Part shown: positions 23,389 through 32,469 of the stretch, one piece after another
Numbering within the stretch: the stretch's first letter is position 1
Layout of the letters: every line of letters begins with the position of its first letter
Assembly: GCA_964538485.1 (NCBI GenBank)
Contig: CAZIHJ010000014.1
Coordinates: 1-43,124 of the forward strand
Direction: 5' to 3'
Length of the DNA: 43,124 nucleotides
Source: JBJXHC01 sp964538485
Lineage (GTDB): Bacteria > Bacteroidota > Ignavibacteria > UBA10030 > UBA6906
Translations under genes and position numbers: made by a program
The notes under the pieces: model-generated
What the model was told of the DNA's origin: nothing
The model's database searches: none
Seen by the model: the letters and a program-made list of their open reading frames with translations, nothing else

Positions 23389-25692
23389 ATGAAATCCATG
23401 GGAATGTGTTTGATTGGCCTGCTGTGTTGGTCTCAGATTCTCCTTGCCCAGCCCGCTGCGATGAGAGGGAGTGAATACTGTGCATTGAAGAAAAGTTCGG
23501 CTACCGGATCCGCTCTGCAGCCGCGGGAGGTCCATGCGACACTGCGACATTCGTACGATGTTCTGAATTATAAACTCGATCTGGATATCTACAACTGCTT
23601 CCTGAGTCCGTATCCAAAATCATTCACAGGAATAGAGACAATCACGTTTCGCATTGACTCAGCGTTGAATTTCATAACCCTCAATGCCGTGGGTACTTCG
23701 TTGGTGGTGGACTCGGTGGGACTTGCGGGTGTAACATTCGTTCATTCAGCGAATGCCCTCTCCATCCATCTCGACAGGCAGTATGTGCCCGGTGAGGTTG
23801 TAAATGTCAAGGTGTACTACCGGCATAACAATGTCACGGATGCGGCGTTCTATGCAAGTAACGGTCTGGTGTTCACCGATTGTGAACCCGAGGGAGCGAG
23901 GAAGTGGTTTCCGTGTTGGGATAAGCCGTCCGATAAGGCCACTCTCGATCTGACCGCAAGAGTTCCAGGGACCGTCAAGCTCGGGTCGAATGGCCGGCTT
24001 GCGGATACGGTGCGTGTGGCAGATACGCTCTGGTATCATTGGGTCAGCCGCGACCCGATAGCCACGTATCTCATGGTGATCTCGGCGAAGGTGGGATATA
24101 ATCTCGACATCGTCAAGTGGCCGTCCCTTGCGAATCCGGCTGACAGTATCCCGATCCACTTCTATTGGAACACGGGGGAGAACATCGGCAACTTGAACAA
24201 CATCAAAACAAAAATCATCCCGATGACCGACCACTTCTCGAATCTATACGGCGAGTTTCCTTTCGAGAAAAATGGTTTCGCAACATTGAACAGCCAGTTT
24301 CCGTGGGGGGGAATGGAGAACCAGACACTTACGAGTCTTTGCAGCAACTGCTGGGGAGAGAATCTTGTGTCGCACGAACATGCCCATCAATGGTTTGGTG
24401 ATATGATTTCACCGGCAACATGGGCTGACATCTGGTTGAACGAAGGCTTTGCGACATTCAGCGAGGCGATATGGTACGAGTACACCGGCGGGTACACAGC
24501 GTACAAGAATGACATCACCGGCAGCGCGAGTTCGTATCTCTCCGGCAATCCCGGCTGGCCGATTTACAATCCGGCGTGGGCCATAACAACGCCGCCCAAC
24601 GGCACGCTGTTCAACTATGCCATCACGTATGCAAAAGGTGCCTGCGTGTTGCACATGTTGCGTTATGTGCTGGGCGATTCCCTCTTCTTTGCCGCAATCA
24701 AAGGATACGCTACGGACACGCTGGAGTTCAAGCACAACAGCGCATCGACATCCCGGTTCGTTTCCAGAATCAACCAGGTCGCCGGAAAAAACCTTACCTG
24801 GTTTTTCGATCAATGGATCTATCAGCCAAACCATCCGGTCTATGCGAACACCTACAATATCAATGCACTCGGCGGGGGGCAGTGGATGGTCGGGTTCAAA
24901 GCCCGACAAACCCAGTCGAATCCGGCGTTCTTCAAAATGCCGCTTGAGATCAGAATAGGATTTGCCACGGGATCCGATTCGCTGATCAGAGTAATGAATA
25001 CTTCAAACAACCAGGTCTTTGCGTTCTCCTTTGATCGCCAGCCCACCGTCGTACAGTTCGATCCCAACAATAACATTGTGCTGAAACAAGGAAGCACAAG
25101 CTCCGGACCCACGCTTGTTGCGCCTTTACTTGTCTCTCCGGCCGACGGCGCTATCCACGTACCCTTGAATGTGCCATTCGTCTGGAGCGAAGCGGTCTCC
25201 GCGGTGTCATATCGAGTGCAACTTGCAACCGACAATGCTTTTACGATGATTGTTCTTGATGATTCAACGATCGTAGACACATCGTTGAATGTCGGCCCGC
25301 TTCTTCCGATGACCGAGTACTATTGGAGAGTTCGGGCAAAAAATACGGGAGGAGCGTCGGCCTGGTCGCCAATATTCAACTTCACTACCACGTTTGAGAC
25401 TGCAGTTGCCGGAGGGAGGGAGATTCCTTCGATGTTCGCGCTGTATCAAAATAGCCCCAACCCGTTCAACCCGACAACGGTTATCAGATTCGCTCTTCCG
25501 CATCGTTCGTTCGTGCGACTCGCGGTGTTCAATACTCTCGGACAGGAAATATCACTCCTTGATGAAGGCGAGCGTGTAGCGGGGTATCATGATGTTGTGT
25601 TTGATGCAAGCGGGCTTGCCAGCGGTTTATACTTCTTCCGTTTTCAATCAACAGAGTTTGTACAGACGAAAAAGCTGTTGCTCTTGAGATGA
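23389..25692 (+). CDS. Secreted M1-family aminopeptidase with T9SS-type sorting domain
   Basis: 767 residues: a signal peptide (MCLIGLLCWSQILLAQ), an M1 N-terminal beta domain (HSYDVLNYKLDLDIY), then the catalytic domain. The exopeptidase motif is GGMEN (307-311). Zinc is bound by HEHAH (His329, His333) and Glu352 in NEGFATFSE; Glu330 is the general base. A fibronectin-III-like domain (VSPADGAIHVPLNVPFVW...YYWRVRAKNTGGASAW) and a C-terminal sorting domain (NSPNPFNPTTVIRFAL...LASGLYFFRF...TKKLLLLR) follow. It should trim peptides at the cell surface or outside the cell. It is probably co-transcribed with the BNR protein before it. Released peptides could feed the peptide transporter and Xaa-Pro peptidase at 3354-5847 (inference). 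Confidence 0.92.
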   Translation: MKSMGMCLIGLLCWSQILLAQPAAMRGSEYCALKKSSATGSALQPREVHATLRHSYDVLNYKLDLDIYNCFLSPYPKSFTGIETITFRIDSALNFITLNAVGTSLVVDSVGLAGVTFVHSANALSIHLDRQYVPGEVVNVKVYYRHNNVTDAAFYASNGLVFTDCEPEGARKWFPCWDKPSDKATLDLTARVPGTVKLGSNGRLADTVRVADTLWYHWVSRDPIATYLMVISAKVGYNLDIVKWPSLANPADSIPIHFYWNTGENIGNLNNIKTKIIPMTDHFSNLYGEFPFEKNGFATLNSQFPWGGMENQTLTSLCSNCWGENLVSHEHAHQWFGDMISPATWADIWLNEGFATFSEAIWYEYTGGYTAYKNDITGSASSYLSGNPGWPIYNPAWAITTPPNGTLFNYAITYAKGACVLHMLRYVLGDSLFFAAIKGYATDTLEFKHNSASTSRFVSRINQVAGKNLTWFFDQWIYQPNHPVYANTYNINALGGGQWMVGFKARQTQSNPAFFKMPLEIRIGFATGSDSLIRVMNTSNNQVFAFSFDRQPTVVQFDPNNNIVLKQGSTSSGPTLVAPLLVSPADGAIHVPLNVPFVWSEAVSAVSYRVQLATDNAFTMIVLDDSTIVDTSLNVGPLLPMTEYYWRVRAKNTGGASAWSPIFNFTTTFETAVAGGREIPSMFALYQNSPNPFNPTTVIRFALPHRSFVRLAVFNTLGQEISLLDEGERVAGYHDVVFDASGLASGLYFFRFQSTEFVQTKKLLLLR

Positions 25693-25751
25693 AGCCCGGC
25701 AGGGGAAAATAGGATATTGGAGTAAGGGCAAAAATGGCGGGATCGGCTTGC

Positions 25752-26222
25752 TCAAGTGGACTTGCGGTGGTAGTCGACAAACATGTAGCCCGGATGTTCT
25801 TCGCGCCACGTTTCAGTGAACGTCTGGCCGATCATGTTCTCATAGTGCGGGAAGAATGTATCCCCCTCGACGTCACGATCAACGAGTGTGAGATGAAGAA
25901 CATCGGCCTTCGGCAGGAGAAGTGTATACAATTGTCCACCACCGATCACGAACACGTGAGCCACATCTTTGAGCGCTACGAGCGCGGCATCCACCGAATG
26001 ATAACATTCCACTCCGGGAATCTCGCGCGTGCTGATAACGACGTTGCGCCTGTTAATCAGAGGCTTCCCTATGGACTCATACGTCTTGCGGCCCATCAGC
26101 ACCGTGTGCCCGACGGTAAGCCGCCTGAACCGTTTCAAGTCGTCTGAGATGTGCCAGGGAAGTTTGCCGTTGTTTCCAATGACACGGTTCTTTGCGATGG
26201 CAGCGACAATGGCGAGTTTCAT
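25752..26222 (-). CDS. folA: Dihydrofolate reductase
   Basis: 156 residues, the standard length. Landmarks are IVAAIAKNRVIGNNGKLPW with the Trp of the Met20 loop, the catalytic acid Asp in HISDDLKRF (about residue 27), NADPH-binding GRKTYESIG and VFVIGGGQLY. It reduces dihydrofolate to tetrahydrofolate. It lies 47 bases downstream of thyA, whose product makes dihydrofolate, so the pair is a metabolic unit. Its end converges with the M1 peptidase end; no terminator hairpin is evident in the 59 bases between. Confidence 0.95.
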   Translation of the reverse strand: MKLAIVAAIAKNRVIGNNGKLPWHISDDLKRFRRLTVGHTVLMGRKTYESIGKPLINRRNVVISTREIPGVECYHSVDAALVALKDVAHVFVIGGGQLYTLLLPKADVLHLTLVDRDVEGDTFFPHYENMIGQTFTETWREEHPGYMFVDYHRKST

Positions 26223-26269
26223 GTTGGAGAGTAGAATAAACCCCGCTGGGAATGCCTGAAATAATCGTC

Positions 26270-27082
26270 CTACACAGCCACTTCGAATTTGATCGGCTCG
26301 TAGTACTCGTAGCCGATGAGGGTGAAGTCCTCGAACTGTAATGCATCGATTGGCTTGCGGGCGATCTCGAGACGGGGGAGTGGCTTCGGCGTTCGCTTCA
26401 ACTGTTCCTTCAGTCCGTCGATGTGGTTCACATAGATGTGTGCGTCGATGATGGTGTGGCTAAAGTGCCCCAGCTCGAACCCGGTCTCTTGGGCGAGAAT
26501 CTGTGTCAGTAACGCATAAGCCGCAAGATTAAAAGGAATGCCAAGGGCAATATCGCCGGAACGTTGGGTGAGATGACAATTGAGTGTGCTTCCCTGAACG
26601 TTGAACGCAAAAGTGTAATGACAGGGAGGAAGCTTGCTCGTAAATGCATTTCCGGGTTCCCATGCCGTCACCACCATCCGGCGAGAAGTCGGATCGTTGC
26701 GGAGCAAATGCAACACGTTGCCAATCTGATCAACTTCCACTACTTCGTATCTTCCTGTGGCGGGATTGACCTGCGCGCTCGGGAAGCGCCGCCAGTAACG
26801 TCCATACGCCGTATCGAGGTTGCCGTCTTCATCTGCCCACGCATCCCAGATCTTGGTATGTTGTCTGAGATTTCTGATGTGGTCCTCCCCCGACAAATAC
26901 CAGAGTACCTCATGCAACATCGATTTGAAATTCACTTTCTTGGTGGTGATGAGAGGAAAGCCCTTGCGCAGATCGACCGTGTAATGCTCGGCGAATGATG
27001 AGAGTGTGTCGACACCCGTTCGGTTGTGTTTGTAGGTGCCGTGAGTGAGCACACGTTCAACGAGATCAAGGTATTCACGCAT
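26270..27082 (-). CDS. thyA: Thymidylate synthase
   Basis: 270 residues. The catalytic cysteine is in LPPCHYTFAFNVQ, preceded by the phosphate-binding arginine pair DPTSRRMVV. Other conserved blocks are RTGVDTLS, FPLITTKKVNFKSMLHEVLWYLSG and QRSGDIALGIPFNLA, with the C-terminal KFEVAV ending in the usual hydrophobic residue. It methylates dUMP to dTMP using methylene-tetrahydrofolate. It is first of a thyA-folA pair with its own promoter boxes upstream. Confidence 0.97.
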   Translation of the reverse strand: MREYLDLVERVLTHGTYKHNRTGVDTLSSFAEHYTVDLRKGFPLITTKKVNFKSMLHEVLWYLSGEDHIRNLRQHTKIWDAWADEDGNLDTAYGRYWRRFPSAQVNPATGRYEVVEVDQIGNVLHLLRNDPTSRRMVVTAWEPGNAFTSKLPPCHYTFAFNVQGSTLNCHLTQRSGDIALGIPFNLAAYALLTQILAQETGFELGHFSHTIIDAHIYVNHIDGLKEQLKRTPKPLPRLEIARKPIDALQFEDFTLIGYEYYEPIKFEVAV

Positions 27083-27144
27083 GGTGTTTCCCGTACATGG
27101 TGGACAAGTGGTCGGGTGGTGTAGTTCCGGTGTGACTGGTTTGA

Positions 27145-27173
27145 AACTTACGCAGAGCGTTTGAGAAATGCAA
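27145..27173 (-). promoter_or_regulatory. Putative promoter of thyA-folA
   Basis: On the minus strand TTGCAT (27168-27173), a 17-base spacer and TAAGTT (27145-27150), about 60 bases before the thyA ATG. Confidence 0.4.
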
Positions 27174-27181
27174 TGCGCGAA

Positions 27182-27937
27182 CTATGTCGCGCTACCCGCA
27201 ACCTGAATAACACTTCCGGTAATGAAGGCGGCCTCTTCTGAACAAAGAAAGCGCACCGCCTCCGCAACGTCTTGCGGTTGAGCGTGTGTGCGGCGCTTCC
27301 AGACCGTATTATGCTTGGCGGCTTCAACAGCTTGCTTCAGTGTCATGCGTTGGATGTGTCCCGGAGCAATGACGTTGCATGTCACCCCGTGCTCGATCTC
27401 CTGTGCAGCAAGCGACCGCATCAGGCCCATCCTCGCAGATTTACCGACGAGGTAATCGTAGGGCGGTCCGCCAATCCGATCAGCATCTGCGATGCCGATG
27501 GCGATGATGCGTCCGAAATGTTCTTTCCGCATATGGGGTAGTGCGTGTCGGACACAATGGAATAATCCGTCAATTTCCGCCTGTAGTACCCCGCGCCATT
27601 CCTTCGGCTCGAGCTCGGTAATATCCTTCACATCCCACGCGCCGCCTGCGTTACAGACGAGAAAATCCAGTTTGCCATACAGCGTGATGATTCCCTCCAC
27701 CATGCTTTCGACTTCCTCATCATTGCGTGTATCCGCTTTGAAGGCATATCCTTTTCCGCCGAGTGAACGGATTTCGGTGAGCACCTTTTCCGCGGCGAGG
27801 GAATTATTCGGCTGCCCGGTCCCATAATTGACAACCACTTTAGCGCCTTCCCGTGCAAGTGTCAGTCCAATGCTTCGACCCACTCCCTCGCCCGTGCTTC
27901 CTGTGACCAGAGCGACTTTGTCTTTGAAGAGCTGCAT
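27182..27937 (-). CDS. SDR-family protein with altered active site
   Basis: 251 residues with a classical SDR layout: the N-terminal nucleotide motif is TGSTGEGVGRSIG, longer than the usual TGxxxGIG. NAG appears as LVCNAGG (93-99), and the YxxxK pair is Tyr162-Lys166 (YDYLVGK). By hand alignment the catalytic Ser position (about 149) is Ile and the tetrad Asn position (about 121) is Glu. It may therefore be an altered reductase or a non-catalytic binder, or my alignment may be off by an insertion. C-terminal blocks (VIAPGHIQ, DVAEAVRFLCSEEAAFITGSVIQVAGS) are normal. It starts 13 bases after the ABC permease stop and is likely co-transcribed with that exporter. Confidence 0.82.
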   Translation of the reverse strand: MQLFKDKVALVTGSTGEGVGRSIGLTLAREGAKVVVNYGTGQPNNSLAAEKVLTEIRSLGGKGYAFKADTRNDEEVESMVEGIITLYGKLDFLVCNAGGAWDVKDITELEPKEWRGVLQAEIDGLFHCVRHALPHMRKEHFGRIIAIGIADADRIGGPPYDYLVGKSARMGLMRSLAAQEIEHGVTCNVIAPGHIQRMTLKQAVEAAKHNTVWKRRTHAQPQDVAEAVRFLCSEEAAFITGSVIQVAGSAT

Positions 27938-27950
27938 ACTTTTTCCTTTT

Positions 27951-28718
27951 CTATTTCAATACCGCGGTTTGGAGTGTGCGCACCGCAAACCAGAACCCCG
28001 CCAACACGAATACGATGAACGCGCCGGCCTCCCACAAGATCGTGGACGGTGTACCAAGTCCGATGGTGGCGAAACGAAGGACGTCGGTGTGCCACGTCAG
28101 CGGGTTGACCATGGACGCCGCGCGAAGCCATGCGGGAGCGCCATCCAGCGGATAGAATAATGTGCTTGCAAACATCAGAACGAAATATAACACATTCAAG
28201 AATGTGTTGAAGATATCATTCCGGCGAATGCGCAGGGCGATGGTACTCAAGGCGAAAAACCATCCTGCTGTTGCCAGGACAATGCTGATCAGCACCACAG
28301 GCATCATACCCCACTGGATTTCAATTCCCAGGATCAGCACTCCGAGCAAAAGCGTCAACAGACCCTGAACAAGGGACAAGAGACAATTGAATACGATTTT
28401 TCCCACCAGTAATTGTCCACGTGTCATGGGATAGGTTAGAAACTCATAGAAGATACCGTTGTCACGGTCAACAAAGAATCCGTATGATGTGTTGATGGCA
28501 ATGCCGAAGTTTGCCATGGCGACCACTCCGGCAAGAAAAAAAGCATCGTAGGATACCGAACCGCCCTGAGCGATAACACCATCCGCAAAAGCCCTGTCAA
28601 GCCCGATGCCAAAGAGCAGTAGATACGTCATCGGCACAAGAAGATCGAAGAACATCCACATTAATCCGCTTGTGCGGATGCGGTACTCCCGGTACATAAC
28701 GGCAAGGATGGTGCTCAT
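27951..28718 (-). CDS. ABC-2 type transporter permease
   Basis: 255 residues with a cytosolic N-terminus (MSTILAVMYREYRIRTSG) and six hydrophobic helices. After TM2 it holds a loop with FYEFLTYPMTRGQLLVGKIVF, the coupling region typical of ABC-2 permeases of drug/nodulation type; TLFYPLDGAPAWLRAASMVNPLTWHTDVLRF is also a family landmark (NodJ/DrrB-like). Its start overlaps the ATPase stop (ATGA). With the ATPase it forms an exporter of unknown substrate. Confidence 0.9.
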   Translation of the reverse strand: MSTILAVMYREYRIRTSGLMWMFFDLLVPMTYLLLFGIGLDRAFADGVIAQGGSVSYDAFFLAGVVAMANFGIAINTSYGFFVDRDNGIFYEFLTYPMTRGQLLVGKIVFNCLLSLVQGLLTLLLGVLILGIEIQWGMMPVVLISIVLATAGWFFALSTIALRIRRNDIFNTFLNVLYFVLMFASTLFYPLDGAPAWLRAASMVNPLTWHTDVLRFATIGLGTPSTILWEAGAFIVFVLAGFWFAVRTLQTAVLK

Positions 28719-29668
28719 GCGTTCCCCCCGTTTCCCGAAAGCACTTCAAAGAAGGCATCTTCGAGGGTGGCGCTGCTCGCCTCAAAGTGAAGCAGAGTAT
28801 TGGACCGGGAGACGCGGGCGATAAGTTCGATAGCTGTGGATTTGTCACCCGTCAATGTTATCTGGAGCGTGTGATTCTTGCGTTCAAACTTCAAGTGTGG
28901 TAACGCCGTGAATAATGACACGGTATCGTCGGTCAGTGTCTCAAATGTGATCGTCACATCAAGCGCCCCGGAGGCAAGAGATTTTATGGAATGGATGTCA
29001 CCGCTCGCGATGAGTTTCCCCCTGTCAATGATGGCAATGGTGTCGCACAATTCCTCGGCTTCCTGTAAAATGTGTGTCGTCAGGAAAATGGTCCGGCCCT
29101 TTTGGGTTTGTTCGCGAATGGCATCCAGCGTTGCTCTCTTATTGATCGGATCCATGCCGGTTGTGGCCTCGTCAAGGAACACAATCGGTTTATCCACCAT
29201 GAACACCTTCGCGACCTGCACGCGACGTTTGAGACCGCCACTCAGATCGATCACTTTTTGATTCTGATATTCGCCCAGCCCGAACTGCTCTATGGCTCGA
29301 TCACAACGCTTGCGTCGTTCGTCGGCCGGAATGGAGTGGAAACGCGCATAGGTGTCAAGGTTGTCCCGAACGGAGAGAAACAACTCGACGGCATTCTCCT
29401 GAAGCACGACACAAATACTCCTTCGAATATCAAGAGCCTGTCTCTCGATGTCCATTCCCAGCACCCGGACATCGCCGCTCGTTGGAGCAATGAGTGTCGT
29501 GAGGATGCGAAGGAGCGTCGTCTTGCCTGCCCCATTACGACCAAGGAGACCGAAAATTTCTCCCTCATGGACGGAAAGTGAAAGCCCATCAAGTGCCCGT
29601 ACCGGGTGATCGGTCTTTCCTTTGTACACTTTGATGAGGTTTGATATTTCTATTGCGGGATCAGCCAT
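28715..29668 (-). CDS. ABC transporter ATP-binding protein, DrrA/NodI-like
   Basis: 317 residues. Walker A is GRNGAGKTT (about 43-51), the Q-loop is VVLQENAVELFLSVRDNL, the signature is LSGGLKRR, Walker B plus D-loop is PIVFLDEATTGMDP, and the H-loop is IFLTTHILQEAEEL. A C-terminal domain of about 95 residues follows, as in DrrA-type exporters. The gene is first in its operon and lies behind promoter boxes overlapped by a perfect palindrome. Overlap with the permease by four bases indicates translational coupling. Confidence 0.94.
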   Translation of the reverse strand: MADPAIEISNLIKVYKGKTDHPVRALDGLSLSVHEGEIFGLLGRNGAGKTTLLRILTTLIAPTSGDVRVLGMDIERQALDIRRSICVVLQENAVELFLSVRDNLDTYARFHSIPADERRKRCDRAIEQFGLGEYQNQKVIDLSGGLKRRVQVAKVFMVDKPIVFLDEATTGMDPINKRATLDAIREQTQKGRTIFLTTHILQEAEELCDTIAIIDRGKLIASGDIHSIKSLASGALDVTITFETLTDDTVSLFTALPHLKFERKNHTLQITLTGDKSTAIELIARVSRSNTLLHFEASSATLEDAFFEVLSGNGGNA

Positions 29669-29685
29669 AGCTCATTTTTCCGGCA

Positions 29686-29702
29686 CAATGTATAATACAT
29701 TG
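29686..29702. promoter_or_regulatory. Palindromic operator-like site at the ABC/SDR operon promoter
   Basis: CAATGTATAATACATTG is a perfect inverted repeat with 8-base arms around a single A, 18 bases before the ATPase ATG. It covers the -10 box of the minus-strand promoter. The size fits a dimeric repressor such as a TetR-family or similar protein; no such regulator gene is in the window. Confidence 0.55.
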
Positions 29703-29715
29703 GTGGTAGAAGCAA
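29687..29715 (-). promoter_or_regulatory. Putative promoter of the ABC/SDR operon
   Basis: Minus-strand TTGCTT (29710-29715), a 17-base spacer and TACATT (29687-29692). The -10 box lies within the palindrome. Confidence 0.45.
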
Positions 29716-29828
29716 GGAATTTGCCCCGAATTCAGCAATTCTGTTGTTGGACTTGAGGCGGGTGCCGCAACAAAGAGCGCCGTCTCCACGTACCATTTTG
29801 CGGAATCACTTTCTTTGAACGGGTCAGT

Positions 29829-31685
29829 ATGCGACGAACAATACACATCATCTGCGGTTTTGCGATTCTGATAAGCGTCGAGGTGCTTGCCGGCGAACGG
29901 ACGATTATCTCTCTCAATGGATTTTGTTCCTCGGAATTGAAAATGATGGGGATCGAAGTACCGCAGCAAACGACATTTCATGTCAAAGCTCTCGGTGGGG
30001 GTGGAGACCGCGGATGGTCGTACCAGAGTGACGAGATGTTCGCCTACGGATGGATCATTAATGCGTCTTCCCGTGAAGTTGTCTGGAAGATGGATGTGGA
30101 TAATACCCGCCGTGCAAAGGACAATCGCTCATTCGATGATAACGTTACCCTTGATCGCGGAAGCTATGAGGTGTATTTTACTGTACCGACTTTTGCCTAC
30201 CACACAACCTTCAGCCACATTTCCACTAATGTCGACCACCGGGAGAAACCGCTCTTTGGGAGCCACGGAAAAAATGAAGACAAACACTTCTTCAAGTTTT
30301 TTGAAGATTGGTGGTCTGAGGATGTCCAAAAGGATTGGGAAAAGCGTTGCGAGAGTTGGGGAATTGAAATTCTGGTGGACGACGCACGGGCGTCCTCCGT
30401 CAAGACATTCAAACCGCCCAGAGAAATGCCGAACGTGGTACTGAGAGCAACCGGGATCGGTGAACACGAAATGGTGCGCAAGGGATTCACGTTGAGCGAA
30501 CCCACGACATTGTATGTCTACGCGCTTGGGGAAGGTGTGAGCCACGATGAAATGGTGGATTGTGGATGGATCATCAATGCGGCAACGCGGGAACGGGTCT
30601 GGGACATGGATTGGAAAAATTGTGACCGTGCAGGCGGAGCCGAAAAGAATGTGAAGGTTGCAGAGGATATCAGTTTGCCAAAGGGCGAGTATGTTCTCTA
30701 TTACACGTCAGATGACAGTCATTCAGCAGAGGACTGGAATTCAGCCCCGCCGTTCGATCCGCTGAACTGGGGTATTACCCTTGTCGCGAAATCTCCCGCA
30801 GAGGCAGCACGAGTTCGTCTGAATCAATACCAGGAGTCGCGCAACGTCATCGTCAGTCTCGTGAAAATGCGGGACAACGAAACGCGGAGCGAGGGATTTA
30901 CGCTGAAACAGGATGCGATGGTGCGAGTGTATGCCTTTGGCGAGCGAAGCAACTCACGACGGTTGATGGCGGACTACGGGGTAATTCTGGATGCGCGAAC
31001 GCGCAGCAAAGTGTGGACGATGGATGTTGACAAATCGCATCATGCCGGCGGCGCCTCAAAGAATCGCTATGTTGACGAGATCATTAAGTTGCCGCGCGGG
31101 AGTTACATCGTTACATATAACACTGATGACTCCCACGCCTACGATGACTGGAATTCCACGCCACCCTTCGATCAGGAAAACTACGGTATCACCATTATGG
31201 GAGCCGACCCGAATTTCAGCGCCGCGACAGTGGAAAAATATGTCGACAAGGGTGACAGAAACGTCATATCTCAAATCAATCGTGTGCGCGACGACGCCGA
31301 CCGTTCAGAACGTTTCAAGCTCAATAAGACCACGAAGATTCGCGTCTATGCAATCGGCGAGGGCCAGAACCGGGAAATGCACGATTATGGTTGGATTGAG
31401 GATGTGAAATCCGGGACCATTGTGTGGGAGATGACATACGGCATGACATTCCATGCCGGTGGGCATCGCAAAAATCGCATGGTGAATACTACAATCCTGC
31501 TTGAAAAAGGGGAGTATAAACTCCACTACGTCAGCGATGACTCACATTCTTTTGGTGATTGGAATGTTGATCCACCCGAGGATCCGGAGTATTGGGGCAT
31601 TACCCTTTACAAAGATGAGGGTCTTGACCTTCCCGCTGCACCGGTTGCCCCGGGGGTCCCGAGTCCACCGGACGACGAAGAGTAA
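29829..31685 (+). CDS. Secreted protein with four copies of an unrecognised repeat domain
   Basis: 618 residues. A signal peptide (IIHIICGFAILISVEVLAG-like, 1-21) is followed by four related units at about 24-184, 202-319, 339-457 and 478-594. Shared pattern: an opening strand with an Arg (or MVRKGF/RSEGF) and FTL; YALGEG-like; Met...DYGWI; VWxMD; HAGGAxKN; LPKGEY; then SDDSHSxxDWN, PPFDP and WGIT. Unit 1 is divergent: AGG is replaced and a His/Lys/Trp-rich insert (about 120-178) precedes WGIE. The chain ends in a Pro- and Asp/Glu-rich tail (PAAPVAPGVPSPPDDEE), with no sorting domain. The alternating strands suggest beta-sandwich domains resembling pre-peptidase C-terminal folds (weak inference). 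I do not recognise the family. It has its own terminator and looks monocistronic. Confidence 0.8.
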   Translation: MRRTIHIICGFAILISVEVLAGERTIISLNGFCSSELKMMGIEVPQQTTFHVKALGGGGDRGWSYQSDEMFAYGWIINASSREVVWKMDVDNTRRAKDNRSFDDNVTLDRGSYEVYFTVPTFAYHTTFSHISTNVDHREKPLFGSHGKNEDKHFFKFFEDWWSEDVQKDWEKRCESWGIEILVDDARASSVKTFKPPREMPNVVLRATGIGEHEMVRKGFTLSEPTTLYVYALGEGVSHDEMVDCGWIINAATRERVWDMDWKNCDRAGGAEKNVKVAEDISLPKGEYVLYYTSDDSHSAEDWNSAPPFDPLNWGITLVAKSPAEAARVRLNQYQESRNVIVSLVKMRDNETRSEGFTLKQDAMVRVYAFGERSNSRRLMADYGVILDARTRSKVWTMDVDKSHHAGGASKNRYVDEIIKLPRGSYIVTYNTDDSHAYDDWNSTPPFDQENYGITIMGADPNFSAATVEKYVDKGDRNVISQINRVRDDADRSERFKLNKTTKIRVYAIGEGQNREMHDYGWIEDVKSGTIVWEMTYGMTFHAGGHRKNRMVNTTILLEKGEYKLHYVSDDSHSFGDWNVDPPEDPEYWGITLYKDEGLDLPAAPVAPGVPSPPDDEE

Positions 31686-31694
31686 AAGAGGAAG

Positions 31695-31728
31695 ACACCC
31701 TCCGTGGAATCTTACCGGGGGGTGTTTT
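31695..31728 (+). terminator. Rho-independent terminator after the four-repeat protein
   Basis: ACACCCTCCG pairs with CGGGGGGTGT (10 base pairs, one G-T) around an 11-base loop, followed by TTT then GG. It begins 10 bases after the stop at 31685 and overlaps the last codons of the convergent pseudouridine synthase gene. Confidence 0.75.
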
Positions 31729-32347
31729 GGTTAGGTGACTCCCGTTTTACGCCGACAGCTTTCTTGAGCGTCGTCAGTTCCATCTGCTCAAGGTTTCTCC
31801 ACTCACCAGGTTGCAGTCCTCCGATAACCAACGTTGCAATCTCTGTTCTCACAAGACGCAGAGCAGGTAGCCCGACCGCCGCGGTCATTTTGCGTACCTG
31901 TCTGTTTCTCCCTTCCCGCAGAGTAATCTCAAGCCAGCCGGTTGGAATCGAAGCGCGGTATCGAATAGGTACAGACCGGGGTGGAAGCACGGGATCGACC
32001 TCCAGTAACTTCACTTCAGCCGGCAGGGTTCGTTTGCCTTGAATTATGACGCCGGCGCGCAATTTCTCCACTGCGTCAGCGGTCGGTTTGCCTTCTACTT
32101 GCACGAGGTATGTTCGTGGGTGCTGGAAACGTGGAGTTGTGAGTCGGTGTGCAATGTTGTTGTCGTTTGTCAGTAGCAACAAACCCTCGCTGTCGGCATC
32201 AAGCCGGCCCACGGGATACACATCCTTCGGGAACGGCCCGAAGTCGCGCAACGATGTATGCCCTGCCTCCGGAGTGAACTGTGAGAGCACCCCGTACGGC
32301 TTGTTAAACAGGAAATAGTGTAAATGCAGAAATGGTTCACGAGGCAT
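31712..32347 (-). CDS. Pseudouridine synthase, RsuA/RluE family
   Basis: 211 residues without an S4 domain. The family motif GRLDADSEGLLLLTND carries catalytic Asp50. Other landmarks are FNKPYGVLSQF near the start and LREGRNRQVRKMTAAVGLPALRLVRTEI in the core. Architecture and length match RluE-like enzymes, which make a pseudouridine in 23S rRNA. The target base is not determinable. The 3' end overlaps the terminator of the convergent gene. Confidence 0.93.
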   Translation of the reverse strand: MPREPFLHLHYFLFNKPYGVLSQFTPEAGHTSLRDFGPFPKDVYPVGRLDADSEGLLLLTNDNNIAHRLTTPRFQHPRTYLVQVEGKPTADAVEKLRAGVIIQGKRTLPAEVKLLEVDPVLPPRSVPIRYRASIPTGWLEITLREGRNRQVRKMTAAVGLPALRLVRTEIATLVIGGLQPGEWRNLEQMELTTLKKAVGVKRESPNQNTPR

Positions 32348-32469
32348 GATGGGTGAATTTACGATATCCGAATATGAGGAGCAATTGTGCAGAGTGTACT
32401 TGATTTTGATATTGCGTGTCTTTACTTACGAGCGCTATTGATGTACCACCATAACCGACAAGGAAAAGA

